Shown here: positions 7,940-15,485 of the stretch, one piece after another
How positions within the stretch are numbered: position 1 is the first letter of the stretch
Layout of the letters: each line of letters begins with the position of its first letter
From: Candidatus Sumerlaeota bacterium
Lineage (GTDB): Bacteria > Sumerlaeota > Sumerlaeia > JADFCT01
DNA length: 23,081 nt
NCBI GenBank assembly: GCA_026398575.1
Contig: JAPLSP010000089.1
Coordinates: forward strand, 1-23,081
Direction: 5' to 3'
Translations under genes and position numbers: made by a program
The notes under the pieces: generated by a model
Database searches by the model: none
The model's input: only the letters and a program-made list of their open reading frames with translations
Told to the model about the DNA's origin: nothing

Positions 7940-8644
7940 ATGCCGTCCACGAATCATCAACCGATCGTTCAGGTCCGCAATCTGAGCAAGGTTTTCAAGC
8001 ACGGCGAGAGCGAGGTGGTCGCGCTCGATAGCATCAATCTCGACATCCAGCCGGGTGAATTTGTTTCGCTCATGGGGCCTTCGGGCTCGGGCAAGTCCAC
8101 GCTGCTGCACATCATCGCCGGCATTGACCGCGCCAGCCACGGAGAATGCCGCGTGCTGGACGACGACATCGGGGAGTTGTCGGAAAGCGAGCTGTGCGGC
8201 TGGCGCAACGAGCATATCGGCTTTGTCTTTCAGAGCTTCAACCTGATCCCGGTCCTGACGGCGGCCGAGAACGTCGAAATGCCGCTCTTGTTAACGGGCC
8301 TGAGCCGGGCCGAGCGAGCCGAACATGTGGCGACGGTACTCGGGGTTGTTGGCTTGGGCGACCGCATGACGCATTATCCGCGGCAACTGTCGGGCGGGCA
8401 GGAGCAGCGCGTGGCCATCGCGCGCGCGCTGGTGGCCGATCCGACGCTGGTCCTGGCGGACGAGCCCACCGGCGACCTCGACCACAAATCCGCCGACGAA
8501 GTCCTGACCATCCTCCGCAAGCTGAACCAGGACTATGGCAAGACCATCATCATGGTCACCCACGACCCCAGAGCCTCGCACTACGCCACTGTCACGCGGT
8601 ACCTGGATAAAGGCGAGTTGTTGCCAATAGAGACCAAGCCATAA
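7940..8644 (+). CDS. ABC transporter ATP-binding protein, LolD/MacB type
   Basis: 234 residues. Walker A is GPSGSGKST at 46-54, the signature is LSGGQ at 150-154 (continuing EQRVA instead of the usual QQRVA), Walker B is LVLADE at 170-175 with 'PTGDLD' and the switch histidine is in 'MVTHDPR'. These features and '[18 protein letters not shown]' place it in the LolD/MacB/FtsE group of ATPases that work with FtsX-like permeases in lipoprotein export, macrolide efflux or cell-wall control. The start ATG at 7940 follows CCAAGG (7925-7930). No permease gene follows: the next gene is an unrelated ATPase 141 bases on. The permease may be encoded elsewhere or may have been lost. Confidence 0.9.
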   Translation: MPSTNHQPIVQVRNLSKVFKHGESEVVALDSINLDIQPGEFVSLMGPSGSGKSTLLHIIAGIDRASHGECRVLDDDIGELSESELCGWRNEHIGFVFQSFNLIPVLTAAENVEMPLLLTGLSRAERAEHVATVLGVVGLGDRMTHYPRQLSGGQEQRVAIARALVADPTLVLADEPTGDLDHKSADEVLTILRKLNQDYGKTIIMVTHDPRASHYATVTRYLDKGELLPIETKP

Positions 8645-8785
8645 GAAAATCCGACCGCTGCCATGAGAGTAGGCTGACTTTTTTCAGAGATGTATTCCCT
8701 GTTCATGCGGATTCCAGTTGCGCGGAAGACAGCTGGGGCGCCATCCTCATCGCAAATAAAGGAATCATAAAAGGAACCCTTTCTT

Positions 8786-10102
8786 ATGGCTCTTCCGTTG
8801 GCAATCAGACAACTACTCTATCAGGCATTCGACCCGGATGTTCCTGTCTTTCCGGACGAGAAAAATCTATATGTGGACCTGAATGACGTCAGGCCTTTTA
8901 CCAATGTGGTCAGGCGCCTGACAGATAAAGTCATGCTAAGCAAGGGCAAAAAAACCTGCCAGATCATCGCGGGACACAATGGCAGCGGAAAAACCACAGA
9001 ACTATTGCGCGCCGCAAAGAAACTGAAGTCCGACAATTTTTTCGCTGTGCTCTGTTCACTGAAAAATGAAGTGGATTTGGCCAATCTGGATGTGCCGGAA
9101 CTCATCCTGACTATGGCTGCTTCGCTTGATGCGGAGCTACAGAAGGAAAATATCCAGATTATTCCCGATCAATTGAAAGACCGTTGGGCGCTATTAAAGA
9201 GCTGTTTTTTGCCTAATCTCGATATTTCCGAGCTGGCATCGTTGGGTTTCAAAGGGGGATGGGAGAAGATCAAGGACGCCATTAAATGGAGCACGAAGGC
9301 GCTGGAGGAGTTCCGCAAAATTGTGGAGGCGGATATTAGCAGCTGGATGCGAGTGATCAATGACATGATCGGGCAGGCAATTTCCCGATTATCGCCTCAG
9401 TGGCATGGATTGGTTATGATCGTGGATGACTTGGAAAAAATGATTATGCGTCCGGCGCCATGGGACTCGCAGATAACGACAGCGGAATATCTATTCACTC
9501 ACCGCCATACGCAACTGGGCGGTTTTGAATGCCATGTGATCTATACGATGCCATTGTATCTGGTTTATTCTCATATCTCGGGCGTCGTGGAGGATTGTTA
9601 TGGAGAAAAGCCGCCAGTCGTGCCCATGACAAAAATTCGCGAACGTCCCTCGCAAAGAACAGCGGCGGACCCGCTAAAAAGCGACGGCGTCATTAAATTT
9701 CTCGAAATCATCCAACGCCGCATTCAATCCTGTAAGCTCAAATTCGAGGATGTTTTTGCCAGCGAGGATATCGCCATAGATTTGGTGCGCTTCAGCGGCG
9801 GGCAGCCTTCGCAACTCATGATTCTTATCCGCGAGGCGATTTCGCAGTGCGATCTGCCGATTGACGCCGATACGGTGAAAGCCGTCAAAGCCATTTCAAG
9901 CCGGTCTTATTCCTTGATGATGCGCGAAGAGTACAAAGATATCCTGGCCACAGTGGCGAAAACGGGCGAGTTGCCGCGCAATGAAGGCAACGAAAAATAC
10001 ATCCGCGAATTGCTGGCCAGTCGCGCGATCCTGGCTTATAACAATGACGAACCCTGGCACGATGTCAATCCGGCGATGGAAGCACGCGTGGCAAAGCTGT
10101 AA
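8786..10102 (+). CDS. P-loop ATPase of STAND/AAA type, first gene of a two-gene module
   Basis: 438 residues, start ATG at 8786 with AAAGGAA at 8769-8775. Walker A is GHNGSGKTT at residues 63-71, and Walker B with an acidic pair is 'LVMIVDDLEKM' with Asp214-Asp215. The stretch after it ('HVIYTMPLYLVYS') and 'FSGGQPSQLMILIREAI' near 350 resemble sensor and winged-helix regions of AAA/STAND ATPases. No effector domain, signal peptide or membrane segment is visible. Codons seem richer in A/T than in flanking genes, which may point to transfer. The next gene, after hairpin repeats, encodes a TPR-like protein; I recall similar ATPase plus TPR pairs in cyanobacterial and Chloroflexi genomes, with no known function. 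A defence or signalling role is only a guess. Confidence 0.6.
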   Translation: MALPLAIRQLLYQAFDPDVPVFPDEKNLYVDLNDVRPFTNVVRRLTDKVMLSKGKKTCQIIAGHNGSGKTTELLRAAKKLKSDNFFAVLCSLKNEVDLANLDVPELILTMAASLDAELQKENIQIIPDQLKDRWALLKSCFLPNLDISELASLGFKGGWEKIKDAIKWSTKALEEFRKIVEADISSWMRVINDMIGQAISRLSPQWHGLVMIVDDLEKMIMRPAPWDSQITTAEYLFTHRHTQLGGFECHVIYTMPLYLVYSHISGVVEDCYGEKPPVVPMTKIRERPSQRTAADPLKSDGVIKFLEIIQRRIQSCKLKFEDVFASEDIAIDLVRFSGGQPSQLMILIREAISQCDLPIDADTVKAVKAISSRSYSLMMREEYKDILATVAKTGELPRNEGNEKYIRELLASRAILAYNNDEPWHDVNPAMEARVAKL

Positions 10103-10142
10103 ATCCTTTGCTCTTTGCCTTTGCTTAAGCCTTTCGAGAAGC

Positions 10143-10227
10143 CGTGCTAAAGCACGCTTGTATTGAAGGCTGCCTGCAGACACCCCAGCTAAAGCAGTGT
10201 GCAAAGAAGAGCCGGCTAAAGCCGGCT
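10143..10227. repeat. Cluster of GCTAAAGC-centred hairpins (REP-like)
   Basis: Two perfect hairpins with a TAAA loop lie here: CGTGC/GCACG (10143-10156) and AGCCGGC/GCCGGCT (10210-10227). A third copy of the GCTAAAGC core at 10188-10195 has decayed arms. They occupy most of the 155-bp gap between the ATPase and TPR-like genes. The common core with different arms suggests a REP-like family; they could also weaken read-through between the two genes. Confidence 0.72.
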
Positions 10228-10257
10228 AATATGGTTGCTGCTTTGCGATATTAGCTG

Positions 10258-11724
10258 TTGTCTTTTCATTTTGAGCAGCAATGGAAAGAATTCATGAAGA
10301 GTTTGCCGGCTGAAATAGGATCGCAAGAAGCGGTTTTTAATTCGCTGCTGCGTGTATTGGACTATTCGCGCGGCGCTTTTTCGCTCTCCATCGCCGTCTG
10401 CCCTCCGCGCGAACAGGCGCGTCTGGTCGAGCGGCTCAAACTCGAATGGCAAGGCCTGTGCGTTCTTGACCTGCCCGCCTTTACGCCTAATATCTTGCGC
10501 TATGCGCGCGAGCAATGCCCCGAACCTGAAGGGCCGCTGATGGTGACGGGATTGGACCGGCTTGTGGCGCCGCTGGAGAACGGCGATTTTCAGACGTTGC
10601 GCGTCCTCAACGCCTCGCGGGAAAAATGGCCAGATATTTACAAATGCCCCGTCGTCTTCTGGGCTTCCTCCTACGTTGTGCGCGCGCTTGCGCTGCGGGC
10701 TCCTGATTTTTGGCGATGGATCAGCCATCATTTTTATTTTGATGAGAGCGGCGCGGAAGGCAAATCCGAAGGCGCGGGCGGAAGCGAACCGGAAATGGCC
10801 AAGCGCGAAATACTCGATGTGGAAGAGGATTTCGATATTCCCGAAGCGGACCGGCCGGCGCGGATAAAGGAATTGGAGGAATATCTAAAGGAAGCCGGTG
10901 AAAATCCGCCGCCCGCGCTGCAGCCTCACATTTTGCGGTGGCGCCTGGAATTGTCATATCATTATACCAATGACTGCGATTGGGATCGCGCGGAGTCATT
11001 GGCGAATCGCGCGTTGGAATTGGCGCTCAAAATGAATTTCCCAGAGGCTGAAGTCCGCGCGTTGGATGGATTGGCGCGATTCTTGATTCAATGTACACGA
11101 TGGGATGAAGCGCAATCGCAGTTGCTTAAGGCGCTACCGATTGCCAAAACTTGCGCGTCGCCACGATTTTTGGCCAGAATTTATTTTCGCCTTCATGTCG
11201 TCGCTCTATTGAAAAGCGACTGGGATACGGCGCGGGACTGGGGCAAGCAAATTGCTTATTTGCGCGATTCTTACTCACAGGACCCCGCGATCGCGCTTAT
11301 GGATGCGACTGGCGCGGTTAATGCGAGCTATTGCTATGGCCTAGCAAAGCGCTTTGCAGACTTAGAGCGCTGGGCAGAGCGGCTGACTCTGGTTCGCGAC
11401 GCCTTCTCGGAGGACTGCGGAATTGCGCTTCGGGAAGCTATAAGCGCGGTCAATGCGATTTGGGGTTATGGCTTGGCGCAACGCTTCGAGGACTTAGAGC
11501 GCTGGGGCGGACGGCTTGCGCTGGTGCGCGGCGCCTTCCAGGAGGATCGCAAAATTGCGCTTGCGGAAGTAAATGGCGCGGTCAATGCAATCTATCTCTA
11601 TGGGTTGGCGCAACGCTTCAAGGATTTGGAGCGCTGGCGAACGCGCCTTGCAACGGTATCTGAAGCCTTCCCTCAAGATCAAGAGATCATGGGAATAGCA
11701 TCGAAGCACTTGAAAAAATCATAG
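10258..11724 (+). CDS. TPR-like protein with C-terminal 44-residue tandem repeats, partner of the upstream ATPase
   Basis: 488 residues if the start is TTG at 10258; a stop at 10252-10254 bounds the frame, leaving CTG 10255, TTG 10258 or ATG 10294. I chose TTG because conserved-looking sequence ('FEQQWKEFMKSLPAEIGSQE') begins right after it. Residues 1 to about 165 form an ATPase-like fold without a Walker A motif ('FSLSIAVCPPREQARLV', 'PLMVTGLDRL', 'VVFWASSYVVRALALRAPDFW'). An acidic linker (about 170-200) leads to helical TPR-like repeats ('DWDRAESLANRALELALKM'), then three near-identical 44-residue units at 345-388, 389-432 and 433-476. Its stop overlaps the ribosome site of the pilT-like gene. 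The function is unknown; it probably acts as a scaffold or sensor with the preceding ATPase. Confidence 0.62.
   Translation: MSFHFEQQWKEFMKSLPAEIGSQEAVFNSLLRVLDYSRGAFSLSIAVCPPREQARLVERLKLEWQGLCVLDLPAFTPNILRYAREQCPEPEGPLMVTGLDRLVAPLENGDFQTLRVLNASREKWPDIYKCPVVFWASSYVVRALALRAPDFWRWISHHFYFDESGAEGKSEGAGGSEPEMAKREILDVEEDFDIPEADRPARIKELEEYLKEAGENPPPALQPHILRWRLELSYHYTNDCDWDRAESLANRALELALKMNFPEAEVRALDGLARFLIQCTRWDEAQSQLLKALPIAKTCASPRFLARIYFRLHVVALLKSDWDTARDWGKQIAYLRDSYSQDPAIALMDATGAVNASYCYGLAKRFADLERWAERLTLVRDAFSEDCGIALREAISAVNAIWGYGLAQRFEDLERWGGRLALVRGAFQEDRKIALAEVNGAVNAIYLYGLAQRFKDLERWRTRLATVSEAFPQDQEIMGIASKHLKKS
11290..11685 (+). repeat. Three tandem 132-bp coding repeats within the TPR-like gene
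   Basis: Units 11290-11421, 11422-11553 and 11554-11685 each encode 44 residues of the form 'IAL.E...AVNA.Y.YGLAQRF.DLERW..RL..V..AF..D'. The period is exact, with no insertions, and a degenerate extra unit may precede the first ('DTARDWGKQIAYLRDSYSQD'). Such homogeneous repeats point to recent unit duplication. Confidence 0.85.
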
Positions 11725-11734
11725 GAGGACGCAA

Positions 11735-12832
11735 ATGCCGCTGAATATGAAGAGCTTGCTGGATGTTGTGGTAAAGCTGGAGGCGTCGGATTTGCATATC
11801 AAGGTGGGGAGTCCGCCGATGTTGCGGATGAATGGCAAACTGAAGCCGACCGAGGCGCCTCCGCTCAAGCCGGCTGATACGGTGGCGCTGATCAGCGAGG
11901 TGATGCCTGAGCGGCTGCTCGCGGATTTTGAAAAGCGCGGAACGGTGGATTTTCCGTACAGCATCCCGGGCGTGGCGCGCTTCCGCATGAACGCCTTCCA
12001 TCAGCGCGGTTCGACGAGCCTTGCGGTGCGCCGCATCAGCTTCAAGGTTCCGACTGTCGCGGAGCTATACCTGCCCAAGACGCTCGAATCCATTGCCGAC
12101 GAACGGCGTGGCCTTGTCGTTGTCACGGGCGTGACGGGCAGCGGCAAATCCACGACGCTGGCGGCGATGCTCAATCACGTCAATCAGACGCGGCGCGAAC
12201 ACATTATCACGGTCGAGGACCCGATCGAGTATCTTTACACCGATGACAAATCCATTTTCAACCAGATCGAACTCGGGGTGGATACGCCGGATTTCGCCAT
12301 GGCCTTGAAGCACATCCTGCGGCAGAATCCCGACATCATCCTGATCGGCGAAATCCGCGACCGCGAGACGATCAAGACGGCGCTGTCGGCGGTCGAAACG
12401 GGGCACTTGGTCTTCTCAACGCTGCACACCCCCGACGCCAAGCAGACGATCAACCGCATCCTGCACTTCTTCCCGAAGGATGACGAGCGGCTGATCCTGC
12501 AGCAGCTGGGATTGAGTTTGCAGGCGGTCATCTCGCAGCGCCTTGTGCCGCGCGCGGACGGGCGGGGGCGGGTTGCGGCGATTGAAATCCTAATCAATAC
12601 GCCCATCGTGCGCAAGCTATGCCTCGAAGGCCGGATCGAAGATCTGCAGCAGGTGATGCGCAACCGCGAAAATGGAATGCAAATCTTCGATCAGCACCTG
12701 GTGGACTTGGTGAAGGCAAAGTGGATCAAGGAAGAGGATGCTTTCAACTATTGCGACGACCCGGACGCGCTGAAGCGTCTGATGAAAGGCCGCGCGGCCA
12801 GCGGCGACGCGATGGGGATTGTTGGAGGGTGA
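11735..12832 (+). CDS. pilT: Type IV pilus retraction/twitching ATPase, PilT/PilU family
   Basis: 365 residues. ATG at 11735 follows AGGAGG (11723-11728), which overlaps the stop of the upstream gene, so the two may be translationally coupled. It shows 'SDLHIKVGSPPMLRMNGKL' at the N-terminus, Walker A GVTGSGKST at 132-140, the Asp box 'ITVEDPIEY', Walker B 'LIGEIRDRET' (203-212) and the His box 'GHLVFSTLHT'. These are the hallmarks of secretion-type hexameric ATPases that retract type IV pili. The C-terminal 'NGMQIFDQHLVDLVKAKWI' and the 'DDPDALKRL' ending lean towards PilU, so the symbol is given for the family. No other pilus assembly gene is beside it, although the downstream minus-strand lipoprotein carries pilin-like tails. 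Confidence 0.9.
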   Translation: MPLNMKSLLDVVVKLEASDLHIKVGSPPMLRMNGKLKPTEAPPLKPADTVALISEVMPERLLADFEKRGTVDFPYSIPGVARFRMNAFHQRGSTSLAVRRISFKVPTVAELYLPKTLESIADERRGLVVVTGVTGSGKSTTLAAMLNHVNQTRREHIITVEDPIEYLYTDDKSIFNQIELGVDTPDFAMALKHILRQNPDIILIGEIRDRETIKTALSAVETGHLVFSTLHTPDAKQTINRILHFFPKDDERLILQQLGLSLQAVISQRLVPRADGRGRVAAIEILINTPIVRKLCLEGRIEDLQQVMRNRENGMQIFDQHLVDLVKAKWIKEEDAFNYCDDPDALKRLMKGRAASGDAMGIVGG

Positions 12833-12895
12833 GAATGTAAAATTAGAAATGTAAAATGAGAAATGAAAAATTGAGAATGAGAAATGAAATATTTA
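12833..12895. repeat. A-rich GAAATG/AAAATGAGA microsatellite
   Basis: Directly after the pilT-like stop, the sequence runs in imperfect 6-14-base units such as GAAATGTAAAAT and GAGAATGAGAAATGAAA. It is strongly A-rich on the plus strand and stands out from the GC-rich surroundings. It can be translated but encodes only low-complexity Met-Arg-Asn-Glu strings and is not a gene. Confidence 0.7.
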
Positions 12896-12931
12896 TCAGC
12901 GGCCAACCTCTAGTTTTCTTGCCGCCCCAAA

Positions 12932-12952
12932 GCCGCTCTCGGATCGAGCGGC
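12932..12952. terminator. Hairpin between convergent genes
   Basis: GCCGCTC and GAGCGGC form a perfect 7-bp stem around a 7-base loop between the plus-strand pilT-like gene and the minus-strand lipoprotein gene. There is no T-run after either arm (AAAG precedes it on the plus strand, which would give CTTT on the minus). It may be a weak bidirectional terminator or a member of an interspersed hairpin repeat. Confidence 0.4.
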
Positions 12953-12989
12953 CTACGACGCATTGCAGGCGCCAGAGGGCGTTGCCGCA

Positions 12990-14885
12990 TCATCGAGGAA
13001 TCAGGATCCATAAATCCCCTTCGGAGTATGTGCCATTGGTGGGATCATAGAAAATATTCCGCCTGTAATCATTCCCTTTGGATTCGCGGTTGTTTTCATC
13101 CATGTCGGGTCCGAAGCTCTTTATAAGAAGGCCGCCGCTATCATCGGTGATCTGGAGCGGGTTGCCGTAGGTTGATGCAAAGGGATCGGGAGGCAGGCCG
13201 TTGGGGAACTGCCTGCGGATATCGTCTGCGCTAGAGGCGTGAAGTCCGCCGCGTTGGAATGGATACTGCCTGGCAAATGGAACCCGCGTCGCGATGTCCC
13301 CGGCGCTGAGCGTGCCGTTCGTCGGGTCATAGGTGATCGTCGCGCCTTCATCGCGCCCGTTGGGGCCGACGCTATAAACAACGAATTGATCGGGGCGGCA
13401 GATCGTTCTCAAGGGCTCGGACGTCGCGAAGGGATCGGGCGGAAGGCCATTCGGGAAGAGCGAACGAATATCCGACGCGGCTCGCGGCAGCGCTCCGGCT
13501 GAAAGCTGCTTCCATCGCGCCGCCGCCGCCACGCGCAGGTTGCGGAATCTGACATCCGCAACGCGTCTCCGCGTGTCTGCTTCGCAGCTATCGAAGTTCC
13601 CGAACCTGTTTCTGCCCATCCATTGCATTGCGAACATCTCCTCCGCGTTCACATCGCGTTCAAGGGAGTTCAGGCGCTCCAGCATATCCCACATCTGTCC
13701 GCACTCCTCAGGTGTCTCGACGGAGTTGAGGCAGAAAATCTCAAGCCACCGGCTGGCTATCGATCGAAGGGCGATGCCAATCAGGCGGTTGATCAGATTC
13801 CCGTGCTGATTCATGAATTGCCCCATCCGGTAGTTGGCCGCCAGCAGGCGCAGGGCGTCCGTCCGCCTTCCTTCAATCATCCAGAATGCGGATATGACTC
13901 CGGAAATCTTTGTCGCGATCTGACCGCTGTTGCCAATGTGGCCATGCTCGGGATTCTGCAAAGGTTTTCGGCCGGAGGCATAATCCTCGTAGTCCATCAG
14001 CTGGGGAAAGTCCCGCAGGCGTGTGGACAAGTCTGTTTGTTCGCTCACGATATGCTCGATGAAATCAAAAGCATTCCGTCCGGTGGCTGACAGCTGCAGA
14101 GCGCGAAGGGCTTCTTCGGTCTCGCGAAACTTGAACTTCGGCGCCAACGCGGAACAGTTGGCGAAGTCCCCGCGCCATTCCTTGATGCGCGCTTCAAGCT
14201 CGGAAGTCTTTCGAGCGCGGCACAGCGAATCCAGGTAGATGATCCTGGCGTACGGATCGCCCGGGCTTCGCGCCAATAGGCCATCGGCCAACGAACGAAG
14301 CCGCGCAATATCCAGCGTGCGCGTGCTCGCCGGCGCAATCATTTCAATCAGCCGGCTGTACTCAACTATCTGGGAATCCGTCGTTTTGTGGAGGTAACGT
14401 GCGGCGGGAGGATCGTACAAGCACTGCCGAGTGTACCATGTACCGCCCTTGTCGCCGACACGAAACGAGATTTCGCTTACCAGATCCCAATCGTCGGCGC
14501 CCGTCTTTGACGGCAAGAAGCAGAATTGATACCCATAGTAACATCCATCGCTCCAGGCGCTCGGCGACGTATAATCCCCGACGACCGTAAACGTCAGCGC
14601 ATTGCTTTCAACCGTAACCGTCCATGAGCTCATCGAGACATACGGCGGGCCCTGCAAAGACCAGCTTCCATCGCCACCGCGCGCGATCTCATAGCAGCTC
14701 GGACCGCATTCAGCCAAATAGAAACCGGGGACATCGGCAAGCGCGACGGTGGGAACCGGGACAGGGGCAGAGACAGGGTCAGGGGCGGAGGCCGAAGGCG
14801 GCGATGATTTGCCGCAGGATGAAAAGATGGCCGCCAGGACAAGGTGAGTCCATAGGATCGGCAGGGCAGGAGAATGGCGGAACAT
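12990..14885 (-). CDS. Probable lipoprotein with two tandem GspG/pilin-like C-terminal tails
   Basis: 631 residues. The N-terminus 'LVLAAIFSSC' gives a fair lipobox with Cys24, followed by a Ser/Pro/Ala/Val linker (about 28-46), so it is probably anchored in a membrane. Residues 50-150 are beta-rich ('GDGSWSLQG', 'WTVTVESNALTFTVVGDY'). Residues 165-460 are largely helical with no named domain. The end holds two copies (465-547 and 548-631) of a module with 'FPNGLPPDPFA', then 'GP..D...', then 'DPTNGT.S.GD', the calcium-loop region typical of type II secretion pseudopilin G and related PVC proteins, here without a pilin N-terminal helix. The function is unknown. A promoter-like sequence lies 42 bases before the ATG. 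It is convergent with the pilT-like gene. Confidence 0.72.
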   Translation of the reverse strand: MFRHSPALPILWTHLVLAAIFSSCGKSSPPSASAPDPVSAPVPVPTVALADVPGFYLAECGPSCYEIARGGDGSWSLQGPPYVSMSSWTVTVESNALTFTVVGDYTSPSAWSDGCYYGYQFCFLPSKTGADDWDLVSEISFRVGDKGGTWYTRQCLYDPPAARYLHKTTDSQIVEYSRLIEMIAPASTRTLDIARLRSLADGLLARSPGDPYARIIYLDSLCRARKTSELEARIKEWRGDFANCSALAPKFKFRETEEALRALQLSATGRNAFDFIEHIVSEQTDLSTRLRDFPQLMDYEDYASGRKPLQNPEHGHIGNSGQIATKISGVISAFWMIEGRRTDALRLLAANYRMGQFMNQHGNLINRLIGIALRSIASRWLEIFCLNSVETPEECGQMWDMLERLNSLERDVNAEEMFAMQWMGRNRFGNFDSCEADTRRRVADVRFRNLRVAAAARWKQLSAGALPRAASDIRSLFPNGLPPDPFATSEPLRTICRPDQFVVYSVGPNGRDEGATITYDPTNGTLSAGDIATRVPFARQYPFQRGGLHASSADDIRRQFPNGLPPDPFASTYGNPLQITDDSGGLLIKSFGPDMDENNRESKGNDYRRNIFYDPTNGTYSEGDLWILIPR

Positions 14886-14926
14886 GAGAACGCCTTAACG
14901 GTAGGGGATAAGTATGGTTACAGCCT

Positions 14927-14956
14927 ATCATAACAAAGAATATAACACTTTCACAA
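14927..14956 (-). promoter_or_regulatory. Probable sigma70 promoter of the lipoprotein gene
   Basis: On the minus strand, TTGTGA (14951-14956) and TATGAT (14927-14932) are separated by 18 bases in an AT-rich patch. A transcript would start near 14920, leaving a leader of about 35 bases before the ATG at 14885. Confidence 0.5.
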
Positions 14957-15027
14957 AAACGAGCATTAAAAACCATACGCGCCTTGGGATGCAAAGTCCT
15001 TGGCGCGCGCAGAGGCGTCGGCGGATT

Positions 15028-15062
15028 TGCGCACTTGCCGGAACAATAAGCCGGCATGCGCA
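15028..15062. other. Interrupted palindrome upstream of tRNA-Gln(TTG)
   Basis: TGCGCA and GCCGG on the left (15028-15041) are mirrored by CCGGC and TGCGCA on the right (15051-15062), with unequal inner gaps. It lies between divergent promoters and could be a hairpin or an operator for a dimeric regulator; nothing else in 14957-15106 could be named. Confidence 0.4.
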
Positions 15063-15106
15063 GGCGCTTCCTGACGGTTCGACTTTTATTAATTAATTTT
15101 TGAGGA

Positions 15107-15135
15107 TTGACTTGTCCGGCGGCTCTGGCTATTTT
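15107..15135 (+). promoter_or_regulatory. Sigma70 promoter of tRNA-Gln(TTG)
   Basis: TTGACT (15107-15112), a 17-base spacer and TATTTT (15130-15135) give a strong promoter, preceded by an AT-rich tract at 15085-15101 that could act as an UP element. The predicted start near 15142 is about 60 bases before the mature tRNA. Confidence 0.65.
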
Positions 15136-15201
15136 CCTCCCGCTTTTGCAGCGCAGGAAGCGCTTCGCGCGGCAAAAGCTGTTTCTGCTTCATGCGCTTG
15201 T

Positions 15202-15273
15202 TGGGGAGTCGCCAAGTGGTAAGGCTCCGGATTTTGGTTCCGGCATTCGGGGGTTCGAATCCCTCCTCCCCAA
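15202..15273 (+). tRNA. tRNA-Gln (anticodon TTG), CCA not encoded
   Basis: Complete cloverleaf: acceptor TGGGGAG/CTCCCCA, D-arm 'GCCAAGTGGTAAGGC', anticodon stem CCGGA/TCCGG with loop TTTTGGT giving anticodon TTG (reads CAA), T-arm with GGTTCGAATCC and discriminator A. The bases that follow (CTC) do not encode CCA, unlike the other glutamine tRNA in the window. The T-arm and 3' acceptor arm are identical between the two. Confidence 0.95.
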
Positions 15274-15345
15274 CTCTTCATCCAAGACGCTCAATGCAGG
15301 AAATTTCTGCAATCACCTTCAAATTTTGACTCATAAAATTTGGCC

Positions 15346-15374
15346 TTGCCACGGCCAGGGAAATTAGCTACCCT
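15346..15374 (+). promoter_or_regulatory. Possible promoter of the fluoride-riboswitch operon
   Basis: TTGCCA (15346-15351), a 17-base spacer and TACCCT (15369-15374) would start transcription near 15381, just before the riboswitch aptamer. Only the placement is compelling; the -10 box is weak. A second TTGACT at 15326-15331 has no good partner. Confidence 0.4.
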
Positions 15375-15386
15375 GCCGCTGTTTGC

Positions 15387-15446
15387 GCGGGGATGGAGTC
15401 CCCCTGAAATCAATAAAACCGCCTGACGGCTGATGACTCCTGCCAC
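15387..15446 (+). promoter_or_regulatory. Fluoride riboswitch (crcB motif) aptamer
   Basis: The fold matches the crcB/fluoride aptamer closely. The first hairpin is GGGG (15389-15392), the 8-base loop ATGGAGTC and CCCC (15401-15404). A linker containing AAAAC leads to a second small hairpin GCC/GGC (15421-15430), then the conserved TGATG and the strand GACTCC (15435-15440), which is the exact complement of GGAGTC (15395-15400) in the first loop and so forms the defining pseudoknot. The class senses fluoride through bound magnesium ions and usually turns genes on. Here it precedes a transcription terminator and an antiporter/stress/enolase operon, a gene set consistent with known fluoride regulons. 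Confidence 0.92.
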
Positions 15447-15485
15447 AAAGAGAGAATCAATGTGGTGGGTTTTTGACGCCGTCCG

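Noticed and set aside
10143..10227. Possible CRISPR array
   Set aside because: Only short hairpins with variable arms and unequal spacing; no constant repeat of 20 bases or more and no cas gene.
12856..13050. Small plus-strand open frame starting in the A-rich microsatellite
   Set aside because: Its first part is low-complexity repeat and its end overlaps the lipoprotein gene on the other strand.
15295..15311. Terminator for tRNA-Gln(TTG)
   Set aside because: Only a 5-bp stem with an AT loop and no T-run; too weak to call.
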